A DNA stretch of 64,000 nucleotides from Vicingus serpentipes (GTDB taxonomy: Bacteria > Bacteroidota > Bacteroidia > Flavobacteriales_E > Vicingaceae), in the NCBI GenBank assembly GCA_024103385.1, contig JAGFIT010000079.1, forward strand, positions 61,081 through 125,080, in the 5' to 3' direction. Below, piece after piece: positions 15,973 through 24,333 of the stretch. The notes beneath the pieces were generated by a model, which saw only the letters and a list, made by a program, of their open reading frames with translations, did not search any database and was not told the DNA's origin. Position numbers and translations under genes: made by a program. Positions within the stretch are counted from its first letter, which is position 1, and each line of letters begins with the position of its first letter.

Positions 15973-16389
15973 ATGAGCAAACGCAAAATTATACCATACA
16001 ACCCTAAGTTGAAACAACTGGCTAGAGATTTGAGGAATAATAGTACAAAGGCAGAAATAAAATTATGGCAGGAAGTTAAAGGGAAACAAATATTGAATTA
16101 TGATTTTCACAGACAAAAACCTCTGTTAGATTATATCGTTGATTTTTATTGTTATGAGTTGAATTTAGTGATAGAATTGGATGGTTATTCTCACCAATTT
16201 GAAGAGGTTTATGATAAAGACTTAACAAAAACTAAAAAATTAGAAGAGTTGGGACTAACGATATTACGATTTGATGATGATAAGGTGATGAAAGATATGC
16301 CAAATGTATTAAGAACGATTGAGCAATATATTATTAATTTTGAAAAACACACCCCTAACCCCTCTCAAGAGGGGAAGGAGGTTCTGTAA
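15973..16389 (+). CDS. DUF559 (Vsr/restriction-endonuclease-like) protein in a repeat-bounded cassette
   Basis: This 138-residue DUF559 protein belongs to the PD-(D/E)XK-like group that includes Vsr-type nucleases. Signatures are ARDLRNNSTKAEIKLWQEVKG, DFHRQKPLLDYIVDFYC (candidate catalytic Asp) and LNLVIELDGYSHQ (candidate Glu and Asp). LTILRFDDDKVMKD follows. It starts 17 bases after the left repeat, and its last 13 residues (HTPNPSQEGKEVL) are encoded by the right inverted repeat and the bases just after it. It sits between argB and argE in the operon direction and has no link to arginine metabolism, so it is probably a passenger. Nuclease activity is inferred from the family. Confidence 0.85.
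   Translation: MSKRKIIPYNPKLKQLARDLRNNSTKAEIKLWQEVKGKQILNYDFHRQKPLLDYIVDFYCYELNLVIELDGYSHQFEEVYDKDLTKTKKLEELGLTILRFDDDKVMKDMPNVLRTIEQYIINFEKHTPNPSQEGKEVL
16347..16377 (-). repeat. Right 31-bp inverted repeat of the DUF559 cassette (family B)
   Basis: Perfect inverted copy of 15925-15955. It is part of the DUF559 coding sequence and supplies its C-terminus; the stop codon follows 10 bases later. Confidence 0.92.
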
Positions 16390-16392
16390 AAA

Positions 16393-17475
16393 ATGAAAGA
16401 ACTCCAACATAAAGCTATTTCTTTACTCAAGCAATTGATTGAGACACCTTCTCTATCTCGTGAAGAAGATAAAACAGCTGATTTGATTCATGATTTTTTG
16501 AAAGAAAATGAAGTGGTATGTTTTCGTTCGAATAATAACGTGTGGGCGAAAAACAAACATTTTGATGAATTAAAACCAACGATACTATTAAACTCTCACC
16601 ATGACACGGTTAAGCCAGGTAGTGATTATACCTTGGATCCGTTTAAAGCAATAGAACAAGAAGGTAAATTACATGGCTTAGGAAGTAATGATGCAGGAGG
16701 TTGTTTGGTTTCATTAATAGCCACGTTTATTCATTTTTACGAAGCTGAAAATTTATCACATAATTTAGTGTTGGTGGCTTCTGCAGAAGAAGAAATATCT
16801 GGGCAAAATGGAATAGCATCGGTGTTGGGTAAAATCCCTGCCATTGATTTTGGAATAGTTGGAGAACCTACATTGATGGATATGGCCGTTGCTGAAAAAG
16901 GCTTAATGGTGTTGGATTGTGTAGCACATGGTAAGAGTGGTCATGCAGCACGCAATGAGGGAGAAAATGCCATTTACATTGCGCTAGAAGACATTAATAC
17001 GTTGAACAACTTTAAGTTCGAAAAGACATCTAGTTATTTGGGAGAAATTAAGTTAAGCACAACAGTTATTCAAGCTGGCGAAAAGCACAATTCAGTTCCA
17101 GAAACGTGCAATTTTGTTGTGGATGTTCGAACAACAGATGCATACACTAATGATGAAGTATTGAAGATGATACAAGACCAATTGAAATCAGAGGTAAAAG
17201 CACGAAGTACACGTTTGCAGCCTTCATTTATGAAGTTGAATCATCCGTTATTACTAATAGCAAAAGAGTTGGGATACCAATTTTATGGCTCACCTACATT
17301 GTCGGATCAAGCTTTGCTGTCTTTTCCAACAATTAAGTTAGGGCCGGGAGATTCTGCTCGATCACACACAGCCGATGAATTTATTTACATCAAAGAAATT
17401 GAACAAGGAATTGAGAAATACATTGAATTAATTGAGCGAATGACCACTAGTAAAGAGGCAAAAGAGAGTAATTAA
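16393..17475 (+). CDS. argE: M20 family acylornithine/acylcitrulline deacylase
   Basis: This zinc-dependent M20 peptidase-family deacylase has 360 residues. Metal-site motifs are NSHHDTVKPG (His and Asp, about 67-76), GSNDAGG, ASAEEEISG (catalytic Glu pair) and VGEPT, with a dimerisation insert containing GKSGHAARNEGENA. In this pathway it should remove the acyl group from N-acylcitrulline (after ArgF') or from N-acylornithine. It starts 3 bases after the DUF559 stop and precedes argH. Confidence 0.9.
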   Translation: MKELQHKAISLLKQLIETPSLSREEDKTADLIHDFLKENEVVCFRSNNNVWAKNKHFDELKPTILLNSHHDTVKPGSDYTLDPFKAIEQEGKLHGLGSNDAGGCLVSLIATFIHFYEAENLSHNLVLVASAEEEISGQNGIASVLGKIPAIDFGIVGEPTLMDMAVAEKGLMVLDCVAHGKSGHAARNEGENAIYIALEDINTLNNFKFEKTSSYLGEIKLSTTVIQAGEKHNSVPETCNFVVDVRTTDAYTNDEVLKMIQDQLKSEVKARSTRLQPSFMKLNHPLLLIAKELGYQFYGSPTLSDQALLSFPTIKLGPGDSARSHTADEFIYIKEIEQGIEKYIELIERMTTSKEAKESN

Positions 17476-17490
17476 AAACAACACACTAAT

Positions 17491-17520
17491 TTCTATTGGC
17501 TTTTGGCTAATAGCTAAATA
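17491..17520 (+). repeat. Solo copy of the repeat flanking the four-helix-bundle cassette (family C)
   Basis: TTCTATTGGCTTTTGGCTAA followed by TAGCTA resembles CTTTTGGCTAGTGGCT of the sdh-operon cassette repeat. Here it occupies the argE-argH gap without an ORF. Confidence 0.6.
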
Positions 17521-17527
17521 AAAAAAC

Positions 17528-18808
17528 ATGAAACTTTGGGATAAAGGATACACAACAGACAATTTAGTAGAACGATTTACCGTGGGTAACGACCGTGAAT
17601 TGGATTTAAAATTGGCCAAATTTGATGTGCAAGGAAATGTAGCACATGCTAAGATGTTGCAAAAAATAGGATTGTTATCGGCTCAAGAATTAACTGATAT
17701 TTTAAAAGGGTTGGAAGAAATACAACAAACCATTGATGATGGAACATTTACTATTGAAGAGTCTTTTGAAGATGTACACAGTAAAATAGAACATGAGTTA
17801 ACCAAAAAAATTGGAGAAGCAGGAAAAAAAATCCATACTGCCCGGTCTCGTAATGATCAGGTTTTGGTGGATTTACATTTGTATGTACGGGAAGAAATAG
17901 GACTAGTAAAAGGGTTAGTGAAAAAATTGTTTGATACTTTAATGCAATTGGCGGAACAACACAAAGAAGTATTAATTCCTGGTTACACACACATGCAAGT
18001 AGCGATGCCGTCCTCTTTTGGTATATGGTTTTCTGCTTATGCGGAGAGCTTGATTGACGATATTACGATGTTAAATGCAGCTTATAAGATTAGTAATCAA
18101 AACCCCTTAGGGTCTGCAGCAGGGTATGGCTCTTCTTTTGGGATAGATAGAACGATGACAACCGAACTATTGGGGTTTGAAACGATGAAGTATAATGTGG
18201 TAGCTGCTCAAATGAGTAGAGGAAAGCTGGAGAAAACAGTGGCATATGCGTTAGCTTCAGTAGCTGGGACTTTATCCAAAATGTCGGCAGATGTTTGTTT
18301 GTACATGAGTCAGAATTTTAATTTCTTAGGTTTTCCTAAAGAGTTAACAACGGGCTCTAGTATTATGCCACACAAACAAAACCCTGATGTGTTTGAGTTG
18401 ATGCGTGCAAAATGCAATAAAATTCAAAATATGCCAACGGAAATTACAACGATTACCAATAATTTAACCAGTGGCTATCATCGTGATTTGCAGCTGTTAA
18501 AAGAAAACTTAATGGAATCGATAGATACCTTAAAAGACAATTTGGAGGTGTGTGATTTTATGATGAAGCATGTTCAAGTAAAAGAAAACATATTGGATAA
18601 CGATATTTATGACTACCTGTATAGTGTAGAAGAAGTGAATCGAATGGTAATGGCTGGCATGACCTTTAGAGATGCTTACAAAACGTTAGGAAAGGAAATT
18701 TTAGAAGGCAACTTTAAACCGAATAAAGAATTGAAACATACCCATGAAGGGAGTATAGGAAATTTGTGTTTAAAGGAGATTAAAGCGAAATTTGAGCAAA
18801 ACTACTAA
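17528..18808 (+). CDS. argH: Argininosuccinate lyase
   Basis: ArgH cleaves argininosuccinate to arginine and fumarate. The 426-residue protein belongs to the fumarase/aspartase superfamily. It has HTARSRNDQVLVDLHLY near 102-118, PGYTHMQVAMPSSFG (catalytic His), and the signature loop GSSIMPHKQNPDVFEL near 278-293. It is slightly shorter than the roughly 460-residue enterobacterial enzyme. It is the last gene of the arginine operon. Confidence 0.95.
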   Translation: MKLWDKGYTTDNLVERFTVGNDRELDLKLAKFDVQGNVAHAKMLQKIGLLSAQELTDILKGLEEIQQTIDDGTFTIEESFEDVHSKIEHELTKKIGEAGKKIHTARSRNDQVLVDLHLYVREEIGLVKGLVKKLFDTLMQLAEQHKEVLIPGYTHMQVAMPSSFGIWFSAYAESLIDDITMLNAAYKISNQNPLGSAAGYGSSFGIDRTMTTELLGFETMKYNVVAAQMSRGKLEKTVAYALASVAGTLSKMSADVCLYMSQNFNFLGFPKELTTGSSIMPHKQNPDVFELMRAKCNKIQNMPTEITTITNNLTSGYHRDLQLLKENLMESIDTLKDNLEVCDFMMKHVQVKENILDNDIYDYLYSVEEVNRMVMAGMTFRDAYKTLGKEILEGNFKPNKELKHTHEGSIGNLCLKEIKAKFEQNY

Positions 18809-18814
18809 GTTTAA

Positions 18815-18880
18815 TGTCATTCAGAACGTAATTTTGTCCAAGCAAAGCTTGGTTACAAAATAAAGTGACGAATCTATTTC
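18815..18880 (+). repeat. Family A-like repeat with nested ATTTTGT...ACAAAAT palindrome
   Basis: GTCATTCAGAACGTA (18815-18829) and AAAGTGACGAATCT (18862-18875) are the arms of a GTCATTC...GAATCT type repeat. They are interrupted at 18831-18861 by ATTTTGTCCAAGC...GCTTGG...ACAAAAT, itself an inverted repeat. The rest of the 172-base gap before 18981 shows nothing further. Confidence 0.65.
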
Positions 18881-18980
18881 TTACCGATAATCTGAAAAAC
18901 CCTACCGTTTAGAAAGAAAGAAGGCTAAATTTTGTTTTTAGTACAGCTTTTCATTATTCTTGTTTAACAAATAATGTTAA

Positions 18981-21425
18981 ATGAATATCATGACCAAGCG
19001 CCTACAATTATTCTTATTACTACTTTTTCCTGTTACCTTATTATCACAGGTTAATATTTCTAACACCACACTAATTACATGCGGAGAAACCATTTATGAT
19101 GATGGTGGGCCATCTGGAGATTATACAGATGGGAACTCTTATGTAATGACTTTATGTTCCAATAACGGAGGGACTCTTTATGGGGTTGTGAACTCTTTCG
19201 CTCTAGGGATGGACCCTTTTAGTAATACTGATGAACGTATTATTATTTATGATGGTAATACGACTTTTGGAACAGTATTGTTTGATAGTGACACTAATTT
19301 TTCAGGTGTTGTCTTAATTTCATCGGGAACATGCTTAACGATAGAATTTCAATCGGTCAAAAGTGTTTTATGCTCTTCAGGTTGTCCTGGATCTGGTTTT
19401 GAGTTTGAGGTAAGCTGTACACTGCCAGAAACCTGTAATGATGGAATTTTGAATAATGGGGAAGTAAAAATTGATTGTGGAGGTCCAAATTGTAACCCAT
19501 GTTATGATTTTACAGCATGTGCCTCCGAGGTTGTTGCAAATGGAGGTTTTGAAGGAGTCACATCTGCTTGCGGGACAGGAACAACATCTTCAGGGAATGC
19601 TGTTTTATACACGGACTCTACTAGTGTAGCTGATTGGTATGGAACTATAGAATCTTCAGTGACTGTAGGAGGAACTCCAGATTATAATAATGATAATTGT
19701 TCAGGGAACCCTACTCAATCCTGTCTTAATGGTTTTGGTTCTTTAGGATTTTATACATCAAATGGAGCAGGAATAGCAGGAGGGCGAGAATATATACAGA
19801 GTGCTTTAAAAAACACACTAGAAGCAGGTGAAGAATATTGCCTTTCTGTTCTGGTAAGTAAAGGAATAGGAAAAGGTAGTGATGGGATAGGTTTTTGGTT
19901 TCATAATAAAGGAATTATTAACACTGACTCTAGTAATGGAGGTTCTTATTTTTTAGGTCCAGGGTCTATAATAAACGGACAGCCTCAGGTAGAAAACCCT
20001 AGGGGAAATATCTTCAATGCTTGTAGAGAATTAAAATTGGGGTTTTGTGCGAATGGAACAGAAACACATTTAACCATTGGGAACTTTCGTGACAACGCTA
20101 ATACAAGCCCTTCAGGAATTTCTTATTTAATTATAGATGATTTGAGTGTAAAAAAATCTTGCCCATTAGATTTTGATTGTGGTATACTGGATAGTGGCAC
20201 TCCAGATTGTGTGGGAAGTTGTTTTACGTTAACTGCCACTCCGAGTAATCAAAAAGGAGGCTGTGAAGTAACGAATGATTTTACGTATTTATGGTCAACA
20301 GGAGATACAACTGCTGCTATTAATGTTTGTCCTACTCAAAGAACAACTTACTCGGTTGATGTTACTTATAGTGCAGGTTGTAAAACGTTAACTAAAACAT
20401 ACGAATACACTACTTGTGGTTTATCTGTATCTATAGAAGACCAAAGTATATGTTTAGGTGACTCAGTTTCATTATCAGTCATCGCATCAGGGGGAGTGTT
20501 GAATTATGCTTTTGATTGGTCGGGAGGAGGTGTTACGGGTAATACTGGTAATGGAACCACTGAACCTTCAACAAACATACAAACAGACACTCCTATCAGC
20601 ACTACCACTTATACTGTAATTGTAACAGATGGTAATGGTGATAAAGATACTGCTATGGTAGATGCTATTGTAAATCAACCTTCATTAATTACTGCTAAAA
20701 AAGATACTGTAATTTGTATAGGAGATACCGTAGAGATTAGCGCCTCAGGAATAGTTGATCATTTTGATTGGGACAATGGTCTTCCAGATGGAGATGGACC
20801 TCATACCGTATCTCCTAATATAACAACAATTTATACGGTGGTAGGCACCAATTTTTATGGTTGTAAAGATACGAGTGATGTAACTATTACTGTAAATCAA
20901 GGCCCAACTCTTAATATGACTAAGGACACAACTATATGTATAGGAGATACTACTGATATTTTTTGTGGACCTATAGGAAATGGACCATTTACTTTCTTTT
21001 GGGATAATGGGCTTCCTTCAAGCATTGGACCACATGGTGTGTTTCCATCTGATACTACTACCTATCACGTAACCGTAACAGATGCGAACGGGTGTATGGG
21101 AATTGATAGTGTTAAGGTAATGGTTGATATGGGTACTTGTGTTAGTGTTGGGGTTAATAAATTAAAAAAACAAACAACTGTAGCATTATATCCTAACCCT
21201 AATACCGGGATATTTACGCTCTCAATAGAGAACACTCAATCCAAAACAGCAGAGATTACAATTTTTGATGTAACGGGTAAAACAATATTGGAAAAGAGCA
21301 TTAACTTACCATCAGGAAAACAAGAAATACCATTGGATTTAACTTCTTATGCTACACAAGGCCTTTACTTTTTAAACGTGAAAACTGCTGAAGGAAATTA
21401 TAGGAAAAAGATAATTATTCAATAA
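18981..21425 (+). CDS. Large secreted T9SS protein with Ig/PKD-like repeats
   Basis: This 814-residue protein begins with a signal peptide (start at 18981 or the ATG at 18990) and then a CUB-like region (about 25-150, CGETIYDDGG...YDGNTTFG). A short Cys-rich link CNDGILNNGEVKIDCGGPNC follows. A jelly-roll-like region (about 175-395, NGGFEG...LIIDDLSV) leads to three SprB/PKD-like repeats with the theme CLGDSVSLSV / CIGDTVEISA / CIGDTTDIFC ending in TTYTVIVTDGNG. The end is a type A T9SS sorting domain (LYPNPNTGIFTLSI...GLYFLNVKTAEGNYRKKIIIQ). It is probably a surface adhesin or matrix protein. Confidence 0.88.
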   Translation: MNIMTKRLQLFLLLLFPVTLLSQVNISNTTLITCGETIYDDGGPSGDYTDGNSYVMTLCSNNGGTLYGVVNSFALGMDPFSNTDERIIIYDGNTTFGTVLFDSDTNFSGVVLISSGTCLTIEFQSVKSVLCSSGCPGSGFEFEVSCTLPETCNDGILNNGEVKIDCGGPNCNPCYDFTACASEVVANGGFEGVTSACGTGTTSSGNAVLYTDSTSVADWYGTIESSVTVGGTPDYNNDNCSGNPTQSCLNGFGSLGFYTSNGAGIAGGREYIQSALKNTLEAGEEYCLSVLVSKGIGKGSDGIGFWFHNKGIINTDSSNGGSYFLGPGSIINGQPQVENPRGNIFNACRELKLGFCANGTETHLTIGNFRDNANTSPSGISYLIIDDLSVKKSCPLDFDCGILDSGTPDCVGSCFTLTATPSNQKGGCEVTNDFTYLWSTGDTTAAINVCPTQRTTYSVDVTYSAGCKTLTKTYEYTTCGLSVSIEDQSICLGDSVSLSVIASGGVLNYAFDWSGGGVTGNTGNGTTEPSTNIQTDTPISTTTYTVIVTDGNGDKDTAMVDAIVNQPSLITAKKDTVICIGDTVEISASGIVDHFDWDNGLPDGDGPHTVSPNITTIYTVVGTNFYGCKDTSDVTITVNQGPTLNMTKDTTICIGDTTDIFCGPIGNGPFTFFWDNGLPSSIGPHGVFPSDTTTYHVTVTDANGCMGIDSVKVMVDMGTCVSVGVNKLKKQTTVALYPNPNTGIFTLSIENTQSKTAEITIFDVTGKTILEKSINLPSGKQEIPLDLTSYATQGLYFLNVKTAEGNYRKKIIIQ

Positions 21426-21426
21426 A

Positions 21427-22197
21427 TTAACCTATCAAATTCGTTAACTCCACAAATTCTTGAACACTCAATTGCTCTGGGCGCTGGGTTAATATTCCAA
21501 CATCTTTATTGGTGTCGTTGAGGAGGCTTTTTAATGATTTACGTAGCATTTTTCTTCGTTGGTTAAACGCCATTTTCACAATGGTTTTGAACCGTTTTTC
21601 GTCACACTCTAATTGTTTTTTTTCGTTTCTGGTTAATCGAATTACGGCTGATTTTACTTTTGGTGGTGGATCAAAAACATCTTCGTTTACAGTAAACAAA
21701 TATTCAATGTCATAAAATGCCTGGAGCAAAACACTCGTAATGCCATAGGTTTTGGAACCTGGTTGTGCCGCTACTCGTTCGGCTACTTCTTTTTGAAACA
21801 TACCAACCACTTCTGGTATTTGATCTTTGTAATCGAGTACTTTAAATAAGATTTGGGAAGAGATGTTGTAAGGAAAGTTCCCAATAACAGCAAAAGGTTC
21901 ATTTGTAATTAGCTCATTTAAATCTACTTTTAAAAAATCAGCATAAATAATATTTCCTTTTAAGCTAGGGTATTTTTCAGCTAAATAACCAATGGACTCT
22001 CTATCTATATCAACAGGAAAGGTTTCGTAATTCTTATTTTCGATGAGATATTGCGTGAGTACCCCCATACCAGGGCCTACTTCAATTACCTTTTTATATT
22101 GCGCAGTCAAAGAAAGACTATCCACTATTTTTTTAGCAATGTCTAAATCAATTAAAAAGTGCTGACCGAGGTGTTTTTTTGCTTTTACTTTTTGCAA
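21427..22197 (-). CDS. rsmA: 16S rRNA (adenine1518/1519-N6)-dimethyltransferase
   Basis: RsmA (KsgA) dimethylates two adenines of helix 45 in 16S rRNA. Motifs are KKHLGQHFLID, EVGPGMGVLTQYL (SAM motif I) and the catalytic NFPYNIS. The reading frame stays open to a GTG at 22275 and an ATG at 22260, but a TACTTTTG promoter element on this strand (22231-22238) lies inside that extension. The TTG at 22195-22197 gives the family-like N-terminus (M)QKVKAKKHLGQHF, so I choose it (256 residues). The start remains uncertain. Confidence 0.93.
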   Translation of the reverse strand: MQKVKAKKHLGQHFLIDLDIAKKIVDSLSLTAQYKKVIEVGPGMGVLTQYLIENKNYETFPVDIDRESIGYLAEKYPSLKGNIIYADFLKVDLNELITNEPFAVIGNFPYNISSQILFKVLDYKDQIPEVVGMFQKEVAERVAAQPGSKTYGITSVLLQAFYDIEYLFTVNEDVFDPPPKVKSAVIRLTRNEKKQLECDEKRFKTIVKMAFNQRRKMLRKSLKSLLNDTNKDVGILTQRPEQLSVQEFVELTNLIG

Positions 22198-22230
22198 TAT
22201 AAAGGGATTTTTAAAGTTGTGTGTATATTG

Positions 22231-22238
22231 CAAAAGTA
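22231..22238 (-). promoter_or_regulatory. -7 element for rsmA
   Basis: Minus strand reads TACTTTTG, a perfect TAnnTTTG match 33 bases before the TTG start. It argues against the upstream ATG/GTG starts. Confidence 0.5.
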
Positions 22239-22266
22239 AATATAATATCGCGACTGTCATGTCATC

Positions 22267-22360
22267 TTTTGTCACACTGAGCTTATCGAAGTGTTGTCTA
22301 AGGAGAAAAGAAGAAGGTATTATTTTTATCTATATTTCGACAGGCTCAATATGACAAAAA
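22267..22360. repeat. Palindromic repeat between rsmA and the VWA-like gene
   Basis: The left arm TTTTGTCACACTGAGC...TCGAAGT (22267-22292) and right arm ATTTCGACAGGCTCAATATG (continuing ACAAAA, 22334-22360) are imperfect inverted repeats of family A type. The right arm contains the ATG of the downstream gene. Confidence 0.7.
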
Positions 22361-23664
22361 TTTTAAATCAACTGGTATTTTTTATTCTTTTCTGTTGTGT
22401 TCATGGAGTATTAGCCCAATCTTTTAATGAGTTGGTTAATCAAACTCCACAAGTTGTAGATAAAGTTGAAGTTGATGAATTAAAAGAGAACCAGCTGTTT
22501 ATTGCTACACCATTTGCTAAAGAGTTGATTATAAATCCTGAACAAAAACAATTATTTCAGGAAAAAGTGATTGTTAAATTGGAGTTGGTGTATACCCAAT
22601 ACAGAACAGTGCCTTCTTTTAATCAAAAACAATTGAACATTAACCGTTTAGAAGAGCTGAACAAATTGGTTCCTAACATCTTCAAGTTTCGTTTGTGGGG
22701 TTTTGATTTAGTAAGCCAAACCAACGGTAGTTCAAGAGAAGAGTGTGACAAGATGTTTCATGGGTTTATAGTTACTTTTCGTCCTAATTCAACTGCAAAG
22801 ACACTTCGAGCGGAAGCGAACTATTTGGAAAACTTAGTGCAGTACATGGTTAAAAAGGACAATTTGGATAAGGATACGCTCGCCCCAAAGAAGCTAGTTT
22901 ATGACATCAAAACGCATTATGATCAACGGGTAGGATATCTGCATGATACTATCTGGAGGAAAGACACATTAAGAACACTCCCTCCTCCTGATTTTTTCTA
23001 TAATCAATCGTTGTATAATGATTCTACCGTATTAAATGCATTTCAGAGAAATAAAAATTGGGATAATTTTATTGTAGTAACAGATGTAACAGGTAGCATG
23101 TCTCCTTATAGCGCGCAAGTATTTGTTTGGTTAAAAGCACAAGCTGAAGACAAAAAAGCCAAATATTTTGTTTTTTTTAACGATGGAGATGATAAAAATT
23201 CTAGTCGAAAAAAGCCACTAGAAACGGGAGGGGTATATGTTACGGAAAATAAAGATTTACAAGCGGTAGTCAATACTGCGGTTAAGTGTATGAACAAAGG
23301 ATCAGGAGGAGGAGAGAGCATGGAAAATGATGTGGAAGCAATATTGGAAGGAGCTAAACAATATCCTGAGGCACAAGGCATTATTTTGATAGCGGATAAC
23401 TATGAAATTATGCGTGATTATGAATTTATTAAAAAGATAAAAAAGCCAGTTCATGTTATTTTGTGTGGTGCAGATAATAGGGTAAATATTCAATACTTAG
23501 ATTTAGCCCGACAAACAAAAGGAACTGTGCACACTTCAAAAACAGATATTACCAATTTGCGAGAAATAAAGGAAGGAGAAAAGTTTTTAATTGAAGGGAA
23601 AGGATACCAATACAAAAATGGAAGATTCCATTCGGTGTATGATTTGCAAGAAATTTATAGGTGA
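22351..23664 (+). CDS. Exported von Willebrand factor A-like protein
   Basis: This 437-residue protein, taken from the ATG at 22351, has a signal peptide MTKILNQLVFFILFCCVHGVLAQ. An upstream in-frame start would add 20 residues of repeat sequence. The C-terminal half (about 245-420) looks like a VWA domain. It has a MIDAS-like VVTDVTGSMSPYSAQ (Thr replaces the first Ser of DxSxS), FNDGDDKN, GGGESMENDVEAILEGAK and a hydrophobic strand ending HVILCGADN. The N-terminal 200 residues are not recognised. Its last bases overlap the convergent glycosyltransferase gene. It may bind a metal-dependent ligand in the periplasm. Confidence 0.75.
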   Translation: MTKILNQLVFFILFCCVHGVLAQSFNELVNQTPQVVDKVEVDELKENQLFIATPFAKELIINPEQKQLFQEKVIVKLELVYTQYRTVPSFNQKQLNINRLEELNKLVPNIFKFRLWGFDLVSQTNGSSREECDKMFHGFIVTFRPNSTAKTLRAEANYLENLVQYMVKKDNLDKDTLAPKKLVYDIKTHYDQRVGYLHDTIWRKDTLRTLPPPDFFYNQSLYNDSTVLNAFQRNKNWDNFIVVTDVTGSMSPYSAQVFVWLKAQAEDKKAKYFVFFNDGDDKNSSRKKPLETGGVYVTENKDLQAVVNTAVKCMNKGSGGGESMENDVEAILEGAKQYPEAQGIILIADNYEIMRDYEFIKKIKKPVHVILCGADNRVNIQYLDLARQTKGTVHTSKTDITNLREIKEGEKFLIEGKGYQYKNGRFHSVYDLQEIYR

Positions 23665-24317
23665 AAAACCTCGTTGAGGGAAGATTTTCTTAAGTCTTCA
23701 ACAGTATCAATATCGTTTAACTCTTCAAGCAACGAGTAGGGAATATTTTTTTCTTGAAGCTCGCTTAAAGTAGTTTCAAGTAGGTTAGGTTTACTCCACG
23801 GCTTATCTTCAAAAATGAAATGATGAGGTTGTGTTAAACCAATTAAATAGTACCCTCCATCTGTTGCAGGGCCAAATACTACTGAATTTTTGTTGAGAGC
23901 ATTAAATCCTTGTTGAATAATTTGAGGAGAAATATCGGGTAAATCAGACCCAATTAATATAATTTTTTCAAAACCATCGTCAAGCCCTTTTTGGACAGAA
24001 TTTTGCATTTTTTGACCTAAATCAGCTCCTTTTTGGACAAATTTTGCTGTTTTTGGCCATTTTTCTTCAATTATGACATCAGAAAAATAAATGCGTTTTT
24101 CGGTATTTATTTCCTCAGTAACTTTTTCTGTGATTTCAACGAGGTGTTTGTAAACTTGAAAAGCATTTTCATCTCCGATAGATTTTGCTAGTCTTGTTTT
24201 CACTTTCCCCAAGCGAATGTTTTTTATGAAGACAATAAGGAGATTTTTTTTGTCGTCATTGCGAGGTACGAAACAATCTTCTTCTTGATGAGATTGCTTT
24301 ATTTCATTCCATTTCAT
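23655..24317 (-). CDS. DUF2064 / TIGR04282-family glycosyltransferase with repeat-derived N-terminus
   Basis: This is a GT-A-like protein of the TIGR04282 family, called arsenosugar biosynthesis glycosyltransferase in cluster annotations. Family sequence starts at NLLIVFIKNIRLGKVKTRLA and continues with LIGSDLPDISP and FGPATDGGYYLIGL. Everything before that (MKWNEIKQSHQEEDCFVPRN...) is encoded by a palindromic repeat at 24254-24328. I use the ATG at 24315-24317 inside the repeat; the frame is open to 24353, overlapping the rhodanese gene. The native start seems to have been replaced by the repeat. Confidence 0.82.
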   Translation of the reverse strand: MKWNEIKQSHQEEDCFVPRNDDKKNLLIVFIKNIRLGKVKTRLAKSIGDENAFQVYKHLVEITEKVTEEINTEKRIYFSDVIIEEKWPKTAKFVQKGADLGQKMQNSVQKGLDDGFEKIILIGSDLPDISPQIIQQGFNALNKNSVVFGPATDGGYYLIGLTQPHHFIFEDKPWSKPNLLETTLSELQEKNIPYSLLEELNDIDTVEDLRKSSLNEVFHL

Positions 24318-24328
24318 TCGCAATGACG
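24254..24328. repeat. 75-bp palindromic repeat CGTCATTGCG...CGCAATGACG (family D)
   Basis: The ends CGTCATTGCG and CGCAATGACG are a perfect 10-bp inverted pair. Inside, AACAATCT and AGATTGCTT form a second inverted pair. The element covers the 5' coding region of the glycosyltransferase. Confidence 0.85.
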
Positions 24329-24333
24329 GAGAA

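Noticed and set aside
20440..21130. Repeated CLGD/CIGD segments considered as a DNA repeat array or CRISPR
   Set aside because: They are protein-level PKD/SprB-like repeats inside one gene with divergent DNA; no CRISPR direct repeats or spacers occur in the window.
22198..22275. Longer rsmA N-terminus from GTG/ATG
   Set aside because: It contains repeat sequence and an apparent promoter for rsmA, and the extra residues do not resemble the family.
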